This document shows, in pieces, positions 23,801-31,639 of a stretch of DNA of 64,000 nt; positions within the stretch are counted from its first letter, which is position 1, and each line of letters starts with the position of its first letter. A program made the position numbers and the translations under genes. Source of the stretch: Sipunculus nudus (lineage: Eukaryota; Annelida; Sipuncula; Golfingiida; Sipunculidae); the NCBI GenBank assembly GCA_026874595.1, contig CM049310.1, positions 27,267,058 to 27,331,057 on the forward strand, written 5' to 3'. Under the pieces are notes generated by a model. The model ran no database searches. It was not told the origin of the DNA and was given only the letters and a program-made list of their open reading frames with translations.

Positions 23801-25463
23801 TTCCTAATGATTAGTGCTTTCTGCAAAGCCACACAGGAGTTTAAAGTGTGATATGAGTAGTAAATGGCTTCTTTTAGACAGAATGGATGTGGTGACAATC
23901 AGAAAAAAAAATAAGCTTGGGTTCTGTTTGATAAAAGCAAATAAATATGGGACAAGTTTGGCTATTAAACTGGACTGAACCCTGGTTAAAACACAGGTAA
24001 AACCTGGGTAAAATACTTAAATTGAACCCACTGAGTTGGGTAAAATAGATTTTACTAAAATCAAATACAAACTATGATATGTGTTATGAATCTACATAAA
24101 CCTGCCATTATTCAGCTTCACTGTAAAGAAGAACACTACTCAAACAATATCCAAGAAGAGAAAATGGATGGCTTTTTGCTTTGATGACAAGCTGACAATC
24201 CTTCAGGGGCTCGACCGCGGTGACAAGCCTGCTATCATCGCAAGGAATTTCACCATGGGCAGATCCACTATCACTGATATCAAGAGTATTAGAGAGAAAC
24301 TTGATATGTCATGTTCAGGTAATAAAGAACACATGTATGCTTATAAAAGGAAGTTAGGAAGTTAAATTATATGCAAAGTTGGCTAAGGAATTCAACAACA
24401 TTAAACCTATGTTAGAAACCTAAATCTGCATACAAAAATGATAAAACACTCTATTTTAACAGGTAAGCTGTGCAACTGTTTAAAAACTTGTTAAATTTCC
24501 CTTGCCATTTACTTGTTATACATGCACTGCACTGGCACCACCTGCAGGCTGTTACACAAACCAACCAGTTATCACCAATGGCGATGTGATTTTAACATTT
24601 CCCAAATAGGCTATGTCAAAATTGTTGAAAAAGGGCATGCACATTTCCTGAAAGCAGGTTAGATGGATTTTACCAATCAAGCTCAACAATAAATCTAATA
24701 TTTTTAATATGTGTTGGTCATCCATTATGTAATTAAATAAAAATAACATTTTTCCAAGGGTAACATGACAACAACTGTCATAAGAACTTGCCACCAGACC
24801 CCAGAACATTTTTCGAAAGATGTTTCTCCAAAACAAAGCTTGCCCTGAAGTTTTTGGATATATACAGTGAAAGCTCGTTGTATCAAAGTCGAAGGTATCC
24901 TCAGAAAACTTCAACACATCCAAGGTTAGACACAAGCAGGTTTTATTTGGTCATACTTTGATTAGTTGTCTTGAATATTGAGTCTGTAAATTCGACATAT
25001 GAGGGGTATTTGACTCAAGTGAGTTCAACACAACGAGGTTTCACTGTAATTGATACCGGTATATTATTTACAACTGTTTACTAGCATCCAAAAGATTTTA
25101 CAATATTATTTGTAAAATTTATAATACATTGTGAAATAAGTGCATAATAAGGATGTTATCTCCTCCTGTTATATCTAAACACTGACTGGACTCCATCTTT
25201 ATACGGTTGAATGGAGCCCCTGTCAGATACACCCTCACACACTGACAGTGTGACAGAGAGGAAGCCAACATACGTCGACCAAACACGACCCCCTTGAACC
25301 TCCTCCGTCCGACTATCCGGGTTTCAAAGGTTAATCTCCCGACAAGATATTGTTTATGTGTTTAAATATGTTAATTTTTGATATAAAAACATGCCTTTTT
25401 CTCGTCTGTTCTTGTTTCCAAGTATTTCTTCAGGGAAAGCACTTGCTCCTCCAGACTGGCCAT
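8795..25463 (-). CDS. ELOA: Elongin A (transcription elongation factor B subunit 3), complete, 11 coding exons
   Basis: Elongin A joins Elongin B/C to stimulate RNA polymerase II elongation, and with CUL5/RBX2 forms a ubiquitin ligase acting on stalled RPB1 in the nucleus. Coding exons (minus strand): 25463-25395, 23058-23002, 19111-18077, 16756-16648, 15514-15437, 14950-14897, 13534-13443, 12148-12047, 11224-11146, 10253-10044, 8859-8795. All phases agree, giving 1950 nt, 649 residues plus TAA. Domains: TFIIS N-terminal (LW) fold at about residues 1-80, with [14 protein letters not shown] and KALVTKWKK; a Lys/Ser/His-rich linker at about 90-385; the BC box [10 protein letters not shown] at 453-462; an F-box-like helix [15 protein letters not shown] from 471; a WRELYL block ending exon 8; and the conserved tail [12 protein letters not shown]. 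It is somewhat shorter than human Elongin A, mainly in the linker. Intron 1 needs a GC donor. The start codon is the first ATG of the TFIIS fold. Transcript support is not visible here. Confidence 0.95.
8860..10043 (-). other. ELOA intron 10
   Basis: GTATGC donor and TTTCAG acceptor. I see no gene and no strong repeat inside. Confidence 0.6.
10044..10253 (-). CDS. ELOA: ELOA coding exon 10
   Basis: Encodes [20 protein letters not shown] and a KQMKYGTAG block, matching the Elongin A segment that ends in a KFGTGG-like motif, followed by a Pro/Ser/Gln-rich stretch. Flanked by a TTTCAG acceptor and an AAAC|GTATGC donor. Phase 1 on both sides. Confidence 0.93.
10560..11100 (+). repeat. Dispersed repeat family B, partial copy in ELOA intron 9
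   Basis: Diverged copy of the approximately 740-bp element at 22185-22930 and 47605-48330. Shared blocks in order: a TCTCTGGCTTCAACGGTTACC-like segment, an AACATGTTAAG-like segment, a CAGTGACCCA block and a GGAGAACAAAGCTATAGTTG-like segment. Non-coding. Confidence 0.55.
11146..11224 (-). CDS. ELOA: ELOA coding exon 9
   Basis: Encodes [20 protein letters not shown], aligned with the Elongin A REQRLRLLTKNI helix, then MDKKKP. Acceptor TGGTAG, donor CCAG|GTACAA. Ends in phase 1. Confidence 0.93.
11225..12046 (-). other. ELOA intron 8
   Basis: AT-rich with no recognised feature. Donor CTG|GTAAAC, acceptor TTGGTAG. Confidence 0.55.
12047..12148 (-). CDS. ELOA: ELOA coding exon 8
   Basis: Thirty-four codons in phase 0, including [15 protein letters not shown] and ESWRELYL. 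These match the most conserved Elongin A segment (LWKxHCxRDF and ESWREMYL). Acceptor TTGTAG, donor CTG|GTAAAC. Confidence 0.95.
12545..13461 (-). repeat. 27-bp minisatellite made of the ELOA exon 7 splice-donor junction
   Basis: About 33 imperfect copies of a 27-bp unit. On the ELOA strand each unit matches the last 19 exonic bases of exon 7 plus the first 8 intronic bases, with the core AACTCA|GTAAGT. Counting the real donor at the right edge (13443/13442), about eleven units keep CTCAGTAAGT exactly. The period is a multiple of three and the exon ends in phase 0. The conceptual read-through unit is L-E-E-C-N-S-V-S-N. The copies next to the exon are degenerate: continuing into the intron in frame reaches TGA 17 codons after exon 7. 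Open frames seen on the plus strand here only reflect the 27-bp period. Confidence 0.9.
13443..13534 (-). CDS. ELOA: ELOA coding exon 7
   Basis: Encodes [19 protein letters not shown] and [11 protein letters not shown], corresponding to the F-box-like segment after the BC box (GGVPxxxLxPVLxRCTPxQL). Acceptor GGCTTAG, donor TCA|GTAAGT. Its last codons and donor are the seed of the 27-bp minisatellite that fills the downstream intron. Confidence 0.94.
13620..13805. repeat. 40-bp tandem repeat, about 5 copies (ELOA intron 6)
   Basis: CAGTCAYATGAYCTCAGTGAA-like units start near 13622, 13660, 13700, 13740 and 13780, so the spacing is 38 to 40 bp. One copy contains the E-box palindrome CACGTG. Non-coding. 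Confidence 0.75.
13806..14896 (-). other. Remainder of ELOA intron 6
   Basis: AT-rich with no recognisable gene or strong repeat. Confidence 0.5.
14897..14950 (-). CDS. ELOA: ELOA coding exon 6 with the BC box
   Basis: Encodes [28 protein letters not shown] fits the Elongin BC box pattern (T/S/A)LxxxCxxx(V/L/I), the contact site for Elongin C. Donor GATT|GTAAGT, acceptor CTTACAG. Phase 1 in and out. Confidence 0.95.
14951..15436 (-). other. ELOA intron 5 with TA/CA microsatellite
   Basis: Contains an ACATATATATACACAYACAC-type simple repeat at about 14970-15005. Nothing else recognised. Confidence 0.55.
15437..15514 (-). CDS. ELOA: ELOA coding exon 5
   Basis: Encodes [20 protein letters not shown] and NRTLSG. 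The TQVYSG motif matches the Elongin A MQVYSG segment just before the BC box. Acceptor CCTTACAG, donor TCAG|GTAACA. Confidence 0.92.
15680..16430. repeat. About 313-bp tandem repeat, 2.4 copies, in ELOA intron 4
   Basis: Blocks recur in order near 15690, 16003 and 16312: TTCATTAGCAATAGAG-like, then TTTAACCC, then a GTGACCTTGACC or GTGACCTTTGACC block, then GGTGRGTGGTTGTTGARTTATA. Non-coding, diverged. One unit has TGACCTTTGACC near 16090, which matches a DR1 nuclear-receptor site by sequence. Confidence 0.75.
16648..16756 (-). CDS. ELOA: ELOA coding exon 4
   Basis: Encodes [20 protein letters not shown] and [15 protein letters not shown]. The DILxSLP...QPxYxPLP pattern matches the Elongin A segment DILPSLPE...QPNYRPLP. 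Acceptor TTTTTAAG, donor GAAG|GTCAGT. Confidence 0.92.
16757..18076 (-). other. ELOA intron 3
   Basis: Holds a run of 11 C at about 17821-17831 and a perfect 23-bp palindrome at 17720-17742 (11-bp arms CCAGGTACTTT around one G). No gene seen. Confidence 0.55.
18077..19111 (-). CDS. ELOA: ELOA coding exon 3 (LW core and Lys/Ser-rich linker)
   Basis: The largest exon, 345 codons in phase 0. It starts right after acceptor TTGTTCAG and reads [14 protein letters not shown], then KALVTKWKK, completing the TFIIS N-terminal fold. The rest is a charged, disordered linker rich in K, S, H, D and E with nuclear-localisation-like RKRKVEDT and KRKVDDDK patches. Near the end, SSKHxSHKEK-type repeats of about 13-14 residues recur four times. 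Ends SPTKQ|GTATGT. Long frames on the opposite strand here are shadows of this biased composition. Confidence 0.95.
20590..21770 (+). other. GC-richer island in ELOA intron 2 with an unassigned open frame
   Basis: Base composition shifts sharply from the flanks, with CpG-containing runs and a NotI site GCGGCCGC near 20889. An open frame runs to TAA at 21427. It could start at an ATG near 21073 or be an internal exon, since CTTCAG|GCATATGG (about 21091) resembles an acceptor and ATCG|GTAAAT (about 21418) a donor. The encoded stretch has no motif I recognise. It could be a gene on the plus strand inside the intron, part of an unrecognised transposon, or chance. Confidence 0.25.
22028..22076 (+). 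repeat. G-rich tract
   Basis: About 49 bp made almost entirely of G in runs of 4 to 13, broken by single T, A or C. It can form G-quadruplexes on the plus strand (non-template with respect to plus, template for ELOA). Confidence 0.85.
22185..22930 (+). repeat. Dispersed repeat family B, copy in ELOA intron 2
   Basis: Begins with GATGTAAACAATACCTGACA and ends GTCAGCTGAACTAAC. The same approximately 740-bp order of blocks occurs at 47605-48330, and a partial one at 10560-11100, all in the same orientation. Non-coding. The end resembles the CAGCTGAGCTA end of family A. Confidence 0.75.
23002..23058 (-). CDS. ELOA: ELOA coding exon 2
   Basis: Nineteen codons, [19 protein letters not shown], the second helix of the TFIIS N-terminal domain (compare LLKYLKKLSTLPITVDIL in Elongin A). 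Acceptor GGTTTTAG, donor CAG|GTAAAA. Too short for most ORF finders; supported by phase and by similarity. Confidence 0.92.
24111..24365 (+). pseudogene. Pogo/Tigger-like transposase fragment, CENP-B N-terminal HTH
   Basis: Reads [20 protein letters not shown], then a [13 protein letters not shown] segment and a [17 protein letters not shown] helix. This is the pattern of the psq/CENP-B N-terminal HTH of pogo-superfamily transposases (KLxIIxxLExG...IAxxFxVGxSTIxDIxKxKExI). The frame is open upstream of the first ATG (24168) at least to 24111 and stops at 24365. No DDE domain follows, so this is a fragment. It lies in ELOA intron 1 on the opposite strand. A GGTAAT just after the HTH could be a donor if it were an exon of a domesticated gene, but nothing else supports that. 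Confidence 0.7.
24865..25046. mobile_element. Pogo/Tigger-type MITE, 182 bp, TA target site
   Basis: Imperfect terminal inverted repeats: left CAGTGAAAGCTCGTTGTATC, right end (reverse complement) CAGTGAAACCTCGTTGTGTT. The outer dinucleotides are TA (24863-24864) and TA (25047-25048). CAGTRRAMCTCGTT is the known pogo/Tigger terminal motif. Non-coding. Confidence 0.8.
25395..25463 (-). CDS. ELOA: ELOA coding exon 1 (start codon)
   Basis: ATG at 25463-25461, then [20 protein letters not shown] and KK. Joined to exon 2 in phase 0 this restores the first helices of the TFIIS domain at the expected length. The join works only with donor AAAAAG|GCATGT, a GC donor. Using the GT four bases later would break the frame. 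Confidence 0.88.
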
Positions 25464-27115
25464 CTTTCAGTACAGTGTAAACCGCGAAATAACCAGGACT
25501 AACATTTACACCTCCACCCGTTATCATGCCTGTCGGCCAGACCCAGTTGTGGATGCAATTATATTCATCATGATTTTGATACTTTATGACTTCCTGGATA
25601 TTTTATCTTAGTGTTTTTTATTTCTGAACATCATAGGCCTACTGTTTTTCAGCCGTCCTACGAATTATGTCACATCTCCTACGATGAAAATATAATAAAA
25701 TATTTTAAATGAAAATATTAGACATTTCTTTTTACCTTTTTTTTTTGTATGTTTCGGTTAAAATGTCATATGATCAGGGAAAAGCATAATAGCATAATTT
25801 TTTCGCTTAACAGGTAAAAGCACTAAATAAAAAAGGAAATTTTATCAAAATTGTATTATTTTATCTTCTAGAAAGATGAAAATCAAAATCAAATATCAAT
25901 TGTAGGCACTGCAGGAGTCCATTTTCAGTTTTATCTTCTGTCCGATTGAATTCCGGATACAGGGAGCTGCATAGAACTGTTGTTATTGCCAATTGTCCGG
26001 TCTGCGTTATAATACTGAAAGTGTTAACTGTTCGAAAATTTATACTGTTTTTAATGTACATGTATAAATATCTCTCTTTTTGTAATGGGCTTTTTAGCAT
26101 TTTATGGAATACGGGCATAATAAGTGTATGTAAAATTATAATGATAACAACAATAATAATAATGCCTTAAAGTCGGTTGCAAATAGAGTGAAAGACTTTC
26201 AGTTTTACTCACAAATATTTACATCTTCTTATGCGTGTACGCCCACGGTACATTTGTAAACAAAGCTTGTAACAAACAGGATTATGACACTGTCACAATG
26301 TGATACAAATACTAGTTTCATCCTTTACTTCCCTAATACAAAACTAACTGGCAGAGGTTTAAGGCAGATTTATGCAAAACATCTACTTTCTGATCCCAGA
26401 ATGTAACAGAACAAAAGGACAACTGGAGATTTTCAGTGGAAGATCGCTTTTTGATAGGTGTATGGATTAAAAAGTCTCATTTGTAACCTGAATATTATAT
26501 TTTTTATACAATGAAAATTGTTTTCAGAAATCTTAATACTTGTAAATATAATAAATATTTCTATTAATGAGATTTATTTTTAAATATTACTAACAAAAAA
26601 ATATGTCAAGTTCATCACAGGAAAGCAAACGAAAGGGCAGTGAAAATACTGTGATAAAGTGAAAAGCGGCAAGACAAAATATATTCACAAGCTATGATTG
26701 GTTTGTCTTATTTCATATCTTTTTACGTCTGTGACGTGAAAATTGTATACTTTTTTATATTCACTCAGAGAAATTTTAAATATTTTCAGTTGTTATATCA
26801 GTCTCTTTTTAAAACAGGAACAGCTTACATTGTAGGGATGGGAGTCATATGTATCTGTGTTAAACACAGCAAACCGTTCGTGTGGTTTGTAATTGTAAAA
26901 CAGTCGGAGTAGTATCCAGAGATCAGCCCAGTTCATCATGACCCCTTTCAAAACCAGTGGATGAGCTCCCACACGTGATTTCATGGAAATTTATGCAGAA
27001 TTCTTTGAAAAAAACGAGAAAGCAGTAAACACATACACATCATTAAAGGACAAAGTATTCTATAATTATACAGTTACGTCACCAAAAGCTCCATAAAATC
27101 TCACAATGGACCAGC
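25464..27115. other. ELOA upstream region
   Basis: Presumed promoter side of ELOA; no TATA box or obvious site could be fixed. A fragment of a MITE family lies at 25738-25905. The remainder shows no gene. Confidence 0.5.
25738..25905. mobile_element. Fragment of the 52.5-kb MITE family, 275 bp upstream of ELOA
   Basis: Blocks TATGTTTCGRTWAAAATGTC, AGGGAAAAGCAT, GTAAAAGCACTA, AAAGGAAATT and GAAAATCAAAAT occur in the same order and spacing as inside the element at 52456-52808. The terminal inverted repeats are missing here. Confidence 0.75.
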
Positions 27116-27795
27116 CACAGGATCAAAACCAGCTTTTGTTTGATTCTTTATCACTTCTCCTCGCCTTCTGAAGAAGATTCCTTTCACTGGTGTTCATGTT
27201 GGAAATCTAGAGGTACTACCTAGCACAAGAGCCTGAAATTTAAATTAGGTTGTGTGTTTGATCAAACTATGAGCTTGGAACAACATGTCAACAGCATAAG
27301 CTTTTTCCATCTCAAGAATAAATATCAATGCAATCAGGAGTTCTCTCCCTAGGGATGCCACTGAGAAAATCATACACATATGCCTTCATTAGCTCAAGAC
27401 AAGACAACTGCAGCTCCTTGCTTTTTGGCTTACCGTCTGAACTATTGAAGACATTGCAGAGAGTTCAAAACAAAACTGAAAGGATTCTCACTAGAACATC
27501 TAAATATGCCAGCATATCTGAAACACTGAAAGATCTTCATTGGCTCCCTGTCAAGCATCGAATTGATTTCAAGATCCTTGTTATCACTCTATGATCTTGA
27601 ATTCGCATGCATCACGGAACTTTTGAATCCCTATATTCCACAAAGGGAGCTACGACCCACCCATCTCTATACCAAGTACAATAAAATGCCAAACGTGCTA
27701 CACAGCTTTTATAACACATCTTAAGACATATTTATTTAAAGAAGCCTTTAGTTTTTAACTATGATTTAGCCTCTTTATACTTAATTTTAACCTTG
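27116..27795 (+). pseudogene. Rex/CR1-like LINE, 3' end of ORF2 (broken)
   Basis: The longest open part (27328-27594) has AFISSRQDNCSSLLFGLPSE and LLKTLQRVQNKTERIL, then LKDLHWLPVKHRIDFKIL. These are the conserved motifs after the reverse-transcriptase core of Rex/CR1/jockey-type LINEs (HAFVTSRLDYCNSLLYGLP, LQRVQNAAAR, LHWLPVxxRIxFK). Upstream, in other frames, are pieces of the preceding segment (VGNLEVLPS, MSLEQHVNSI). Downstream is the usual end (LLNPYIPQRELRP, LKTYLFKEAF). Several frameshifts and stops; dead and 5'-truncated. Confidence 0.85.
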
Positions 27796-27819
27796 TCACT
27801 TTTTTACGGTGGCCCGTAT

Positions 27820-27912
27820 AGGGCACACAGGAAAAATATCTTTATCTCGTTCCAACGTGATAGTATCTCGTTCCCACGCGATAATTATCTCGTTCCCATG
27901 CGATAGTATAGA
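27820..27912 (+). repeat. TATCTCGTTCCCACGCGATA tandem motif, 3 copies
   Basis: Three close copies of ATCTCGTTCCMAYGYGATA (about 27843, 27865, 27888), preceded by GGCCCGTATAGGGCACACAG. The unit is itself partly palindromic (ATCTCG/CGCGAT). Confidence 0.75.
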
Positions 27913-29230
27913 TGGACAGTACAGTAAGACCTACATCTTAAATCCTAACGGCATGTTTATCTACACTTGATTAAGATTAGGGTCAAACATTTGCATGCAT
28001 ATGGAGCGGGCTTAATACGCCGAGACCTTAAATGGTGCAATAGCGACTTAAAACACTCTTGGGCCATGTTTGTTCCGAAAAATTGTTAAAAGGAAGGGGA
28101 TGGGGTATCGGTAGTTCGGATAAATCATGTGCCATATTAAAATTTCATAATGAAAAAAAATAACTGTTATACCCCGAAAGAGGGGGCAATAAAAATGTGG
28201 CCCACTACCTCTCTTAAAAAAGATAAGGGGACATGTCCCCTGCCCCCCCCCCCCCCCCCCCCCAGCCTTTAATGAAGTATTATGGATGACACTGTTGTTA
28301 GCTGTTAGCTGCACAAACCGACATGTTGTTTTCCTGTTCGGTATACACAAGATGCAATCGTAACCTTTCAGGACAGTCTCTATACTAACTTGCTGGTGGC
28401 CTGGGGTAAGTTATTTACCCCCACTGTTTGCAAATTTCCTCACTTGTAGTGCCGCATAATGGGCTCCGCTTGGGCGCAGCCATCTTTATTTACACACTGA
28501 GCCAATTAGATTCTGTTTTACGAGCTCCGCACGGGCCCAGCCATCTTTCTGTACACGTTGAGCAAATCAGATTTTGTTTCACCCGGCGTCGGCTTGCTGG
28601 GTGTTTGGCTGCTTGCCAAACCTGAAGAATCCTTTCACTTCTCACAGCGTGTGAGTTGAAGGACCCCGGGAGGTCACACGCTGTATTCAGAGCGTACATT
28701 TTAGCCCAAAGGTGTGGTGATCATTGCCAGTCTGCTTCATTAATATTCATATACCCACTATTTTTAGTCCTGAGGGATGGTGAACTTCATTGGCCATATA
28801 TCAAGTTAGTACGCGGTTTAACTAATCCGGGTTTAAACCGACACTGGGCATACCATCGCAAATTAGTCCAAAAAACCTTGTATAACTAAACCGCGGTTTA
28901 AACTGAACCGCCTACTAATTTCATGAATACTCGGAACACGGGCTAAGATGTTAAAATTCTTTATGACTGTATATAGAGTCGCACACTACCTCAGATATGG
29001 ACTAGTCTGCACACCTATATATGTTTAGTTGTCTCAGTCTCCCGCATGTCCTCACAATCAAGCCATTGCATATAATCAAAATTGACAGAAATGAAATTAA
29101 TATATGCACGCCAGTCAATACGGAGCATGCCATCGTAGGTGTTCTATATATAAACAGATCGTTCGTTTGCCTGTTAGTATAATTTTACTAATATAATTAT
29201 GAACAGATTCTGATAGAATTTTAGTGAAGT
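27913..29230. other. Intergenic repeats and simple sequence
   Basis: Contains a run of about 23 C at 28240-28263 and a two-copy, approximately 61-bp tandem duplication at 28460-28590 (GCTCCGCWYGGGCSCAGCCA). At 28800-28910 there is a cluster of CCGCGGTTTAAAC-like words in both orientations. No gene recognised. Confidence 0.5.
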
Positions 29231-29301
29231 GTAAAGCTACGTTTCCATAGGCGCGAGAGCGAAGGCGAACGGGATTATGAGTCGCGAACAGTTCGCGGAG
29301 T

Positions 29302-30217
29302 GTGTTTCCATATAAGCCAAGCAAAGTGATTTTCAAGAAGAAATGTCGGGCAGCTGTTATGGCTGATGACTATGAGTTGACGCACAGAAAGAGTTACCAA
29401 GTAGGTCAAAACGCCAGATGGTGTCCGCCGGAATTTAGGCCAGGGTGGTCTGACCGTTGGCCCCAAGGGACCGGGGATAAACCGCCCCCCCCCTTCCCAT
29501 TCCCAAGCCTTTCCTCTGGGCAGCCTAGTCATGGTAACAAATCAGGGGATAGACTTTCTCAGAAGTGTTATTTCTGCGACAAATTTGGACATATTAAGCC
29601 CAATTGTCCCAAACGGAAGGAAGACCAGGTCAAGAAGGGGACCCCGAGGCCTGCTACTTTGGTTAGATCAAGACTGATTGATGTGGAGCACAAGCTACGG
29701 GAATGTAGCCAGGAATCCAGCACTGTTATTTCTAGTATACCTAGTAAATCCACGATGGATTTAGATCCAGTGCCTAATAACTTGAGTTATTTTGTGTCAC
29801 AGTGGAAAGTAGGAACTGTGACAGAAGGCAGAGACTGTTGTGGTAGGCCTGTAGTTATTATGAGAGACACTGGCGCAACGCAGTCTTTGATGCTGGCCGA
29901 TGGTTTGCCTTTATCAGAAACCAGTGATTTGAAGGCTATACCCTTGATTCAGGGAGTACGGCATGTAGGTGATCCCTACACCTGTGCCTCTACCTAAAAT
30001 TTATCTAAAATCAGGTTTAGTTACGGGGGCTGTGACTATAGGTGTGGTGCCTACATTACCTGTAGAGAGCGTTAGTTTTATTTCAGGAAATGATTCGGCT
30101 GGGGACAAAGTATGTATTTCCCCCGTGACTTCTGAGGAACCTGAGTCTCAGATGGAGACCGAGAAGTCAAAGGAGAAGTTCCTGGGTATTTTTTCTGCTT
30201 GTGTGGTGACTAAGTAG
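29302..30217 (+). pseudogene. Gypsy (Gmr1-like) gag zinc knuckle and protease
   Basis: First region of a decayed Ty3/gypsy element. It starts abruptly near 29320 with AAVMADDYELTHR, the end of a gag-like region, so the 5' part and any left LTR are not seen. A CCHC knuckle CYFCDKFGHIKPNCPKR follows at about 29565-29615. The aspartic protease is marked by IMRDTGATQSLM near 29860-29895, with DTG present. A frameshift near 29970 moves the protease tail (VPLPKIYLKSG, SGNDSAGDKV) to another frame. TAG at 30216-30218 then interrupts a region that continues in the same frame. Confidence 0.88.
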
Positions 30218-30218
30218 C

Positions 30219-31588
30219 CCCAGGATGAGTCAGATTCAGAGAAATTCTCGGACTCTGAGGTCATTTTGGCACAGACTTTCTTTCAGGGTTTAGATGAGGG
30301 GGAGCAGGATGTATCCACAGATGTAGACACACTGCAGAGATCATTGTTTAGTCGTTCCTCTTTAGTTAGGGAACAGGAGGCTGATCCTAGTCTCAGAGAC
30401 ATTACGCAAACTGTTATGTCTGAAGACGAAATTATTTTAGTCCCTGAGGGTAATTATTTGAAGAATGATGTACTCATGACCAAATCGAGGCCTCCTCGTA
30501 GTCATGAAAATGAAGAATGGTCTGTTTGTACCCTCATGTTTTCGCCCGGAGATCTTGAGGCTAGGGCATGAAGTGCCCATGGCAGGGCACGTGGGTATCA
30601 GGAAGACCCAGGCTATAATAATGGCCTTTTTTTATTGGCCGATGCTTTCTAGAGATGTAGTTGCTTTCTGTAGGACATGACATGGTTGTCAGGTGATAGG
30701 GAAATCTCAAGATGCTATTTAACCGGCCACTTAATCCCAATCCAAGCTTTTCACGAACCCTTTACAAAGGTACTCGTTGATTGTGTCGGGCCGCTTCCGC
30801 GGAATAGGTCCGGATTTGTTTACTTGTTGACAATTATGGATGTAGCCAGGTTTTTCTGAGGCATTCCCCTTGAGGCGGATTACTGCAGAGGTAAAATGGA
30901 GGCCCCGATACAGTTCTTCACGCGATATGGGCTACCTAAGGAGTTTCAATCTGACCAGGGGTAAAATTTTATGTTCGGGTTGTTTCAACAGGCGGTGGAA
31001 CAGTTAGGCATTAGGCAGCTGAAATCATCAGCATATCATCCTCATTCCTAGGCTTTAGAAAGGTATCATCAAAATTGGAAAACTATGTTGAAGGCCTATT
31101 GCCTGGAAAACCCCGAAGATTGGGACAAGGGAATCCCCTTGGTGTTGTTTGCTGCAAGGAATGCAACCAACGAGTTCCCATGATTTAGCCCCTTTGAGTT
31201 AGTGTATGGACACGAAGTTAGAGGTCCATTGAAATTAGTCAAAGAAAAATGTCTGGCTGAGCCCAGTGAGACTAACTTGTTAGATTATGAGTGTACGTTC
31301 AGGGAGCGCCTAAGTAGAGCATGTGAGAAGGCAAGAGACCATCTCAAGAGCTCACAGGAGACTATGAAGGCTAAGTATGAAAGAAAGGCTAGACACAGAG
31401 AATTCAAACCTGGTGACAAAGTTCTCATATTACTGCCCATGCAGGATTAGCTATTGTCAGCTAAGTTTAGTGGTTCTTTCCAGATTGAGAAGAAACTTAA
31501 CAGTGATAATTATCTGATTAACACTCCGGATCGTAGGAAGGCACATAGGGTATGCCTTATAAATATGTTGAAGCTGTACCTCGAGTGA
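30219..31588 (+). pseudogene. Gypsy (Gmr1-like) integrase, broken
   Basis: Reads from an acidic linker (LVREQEADPSLRD) into the integrase zinc finger (HEVPMAGHVGIRKT ... FYWPM). In the second Cys pair one codon is now TGA. The catalytic core shows D in LVDCVGPLP, D in EFQSDQG and E in LERYHQN, then WDKGIPLVLFAARN, FSPFELVYGHEVRGPLKL, and the C-terminal RHREFKPGDKVLILLP and INMLK. At least five in-frame stops and one frameshift (30571). Integrase here precedes reverse transcriptase. Confidence 0.88.
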
Positions 31589-31639
31589 GATGCTCCAAAT
31601 AGTGTACCCATAGGCTTACTTAGTTCAGGAGGCATAGAC

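Larger units (their letters stand above)
23059..25394 (-). other. ELOA intron 1
   Basis: GC-AG intron. Contains a CENP-B/pogo HTH fragment (24111-24365) and a pogo-type MITE (24865-25046). At 23700-24060, ACCCAGG/CCTGGGT motifs recur and form a small hairpin (CCTGGGT tct ACCCAGG near 23717). Confidence 0.65.
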
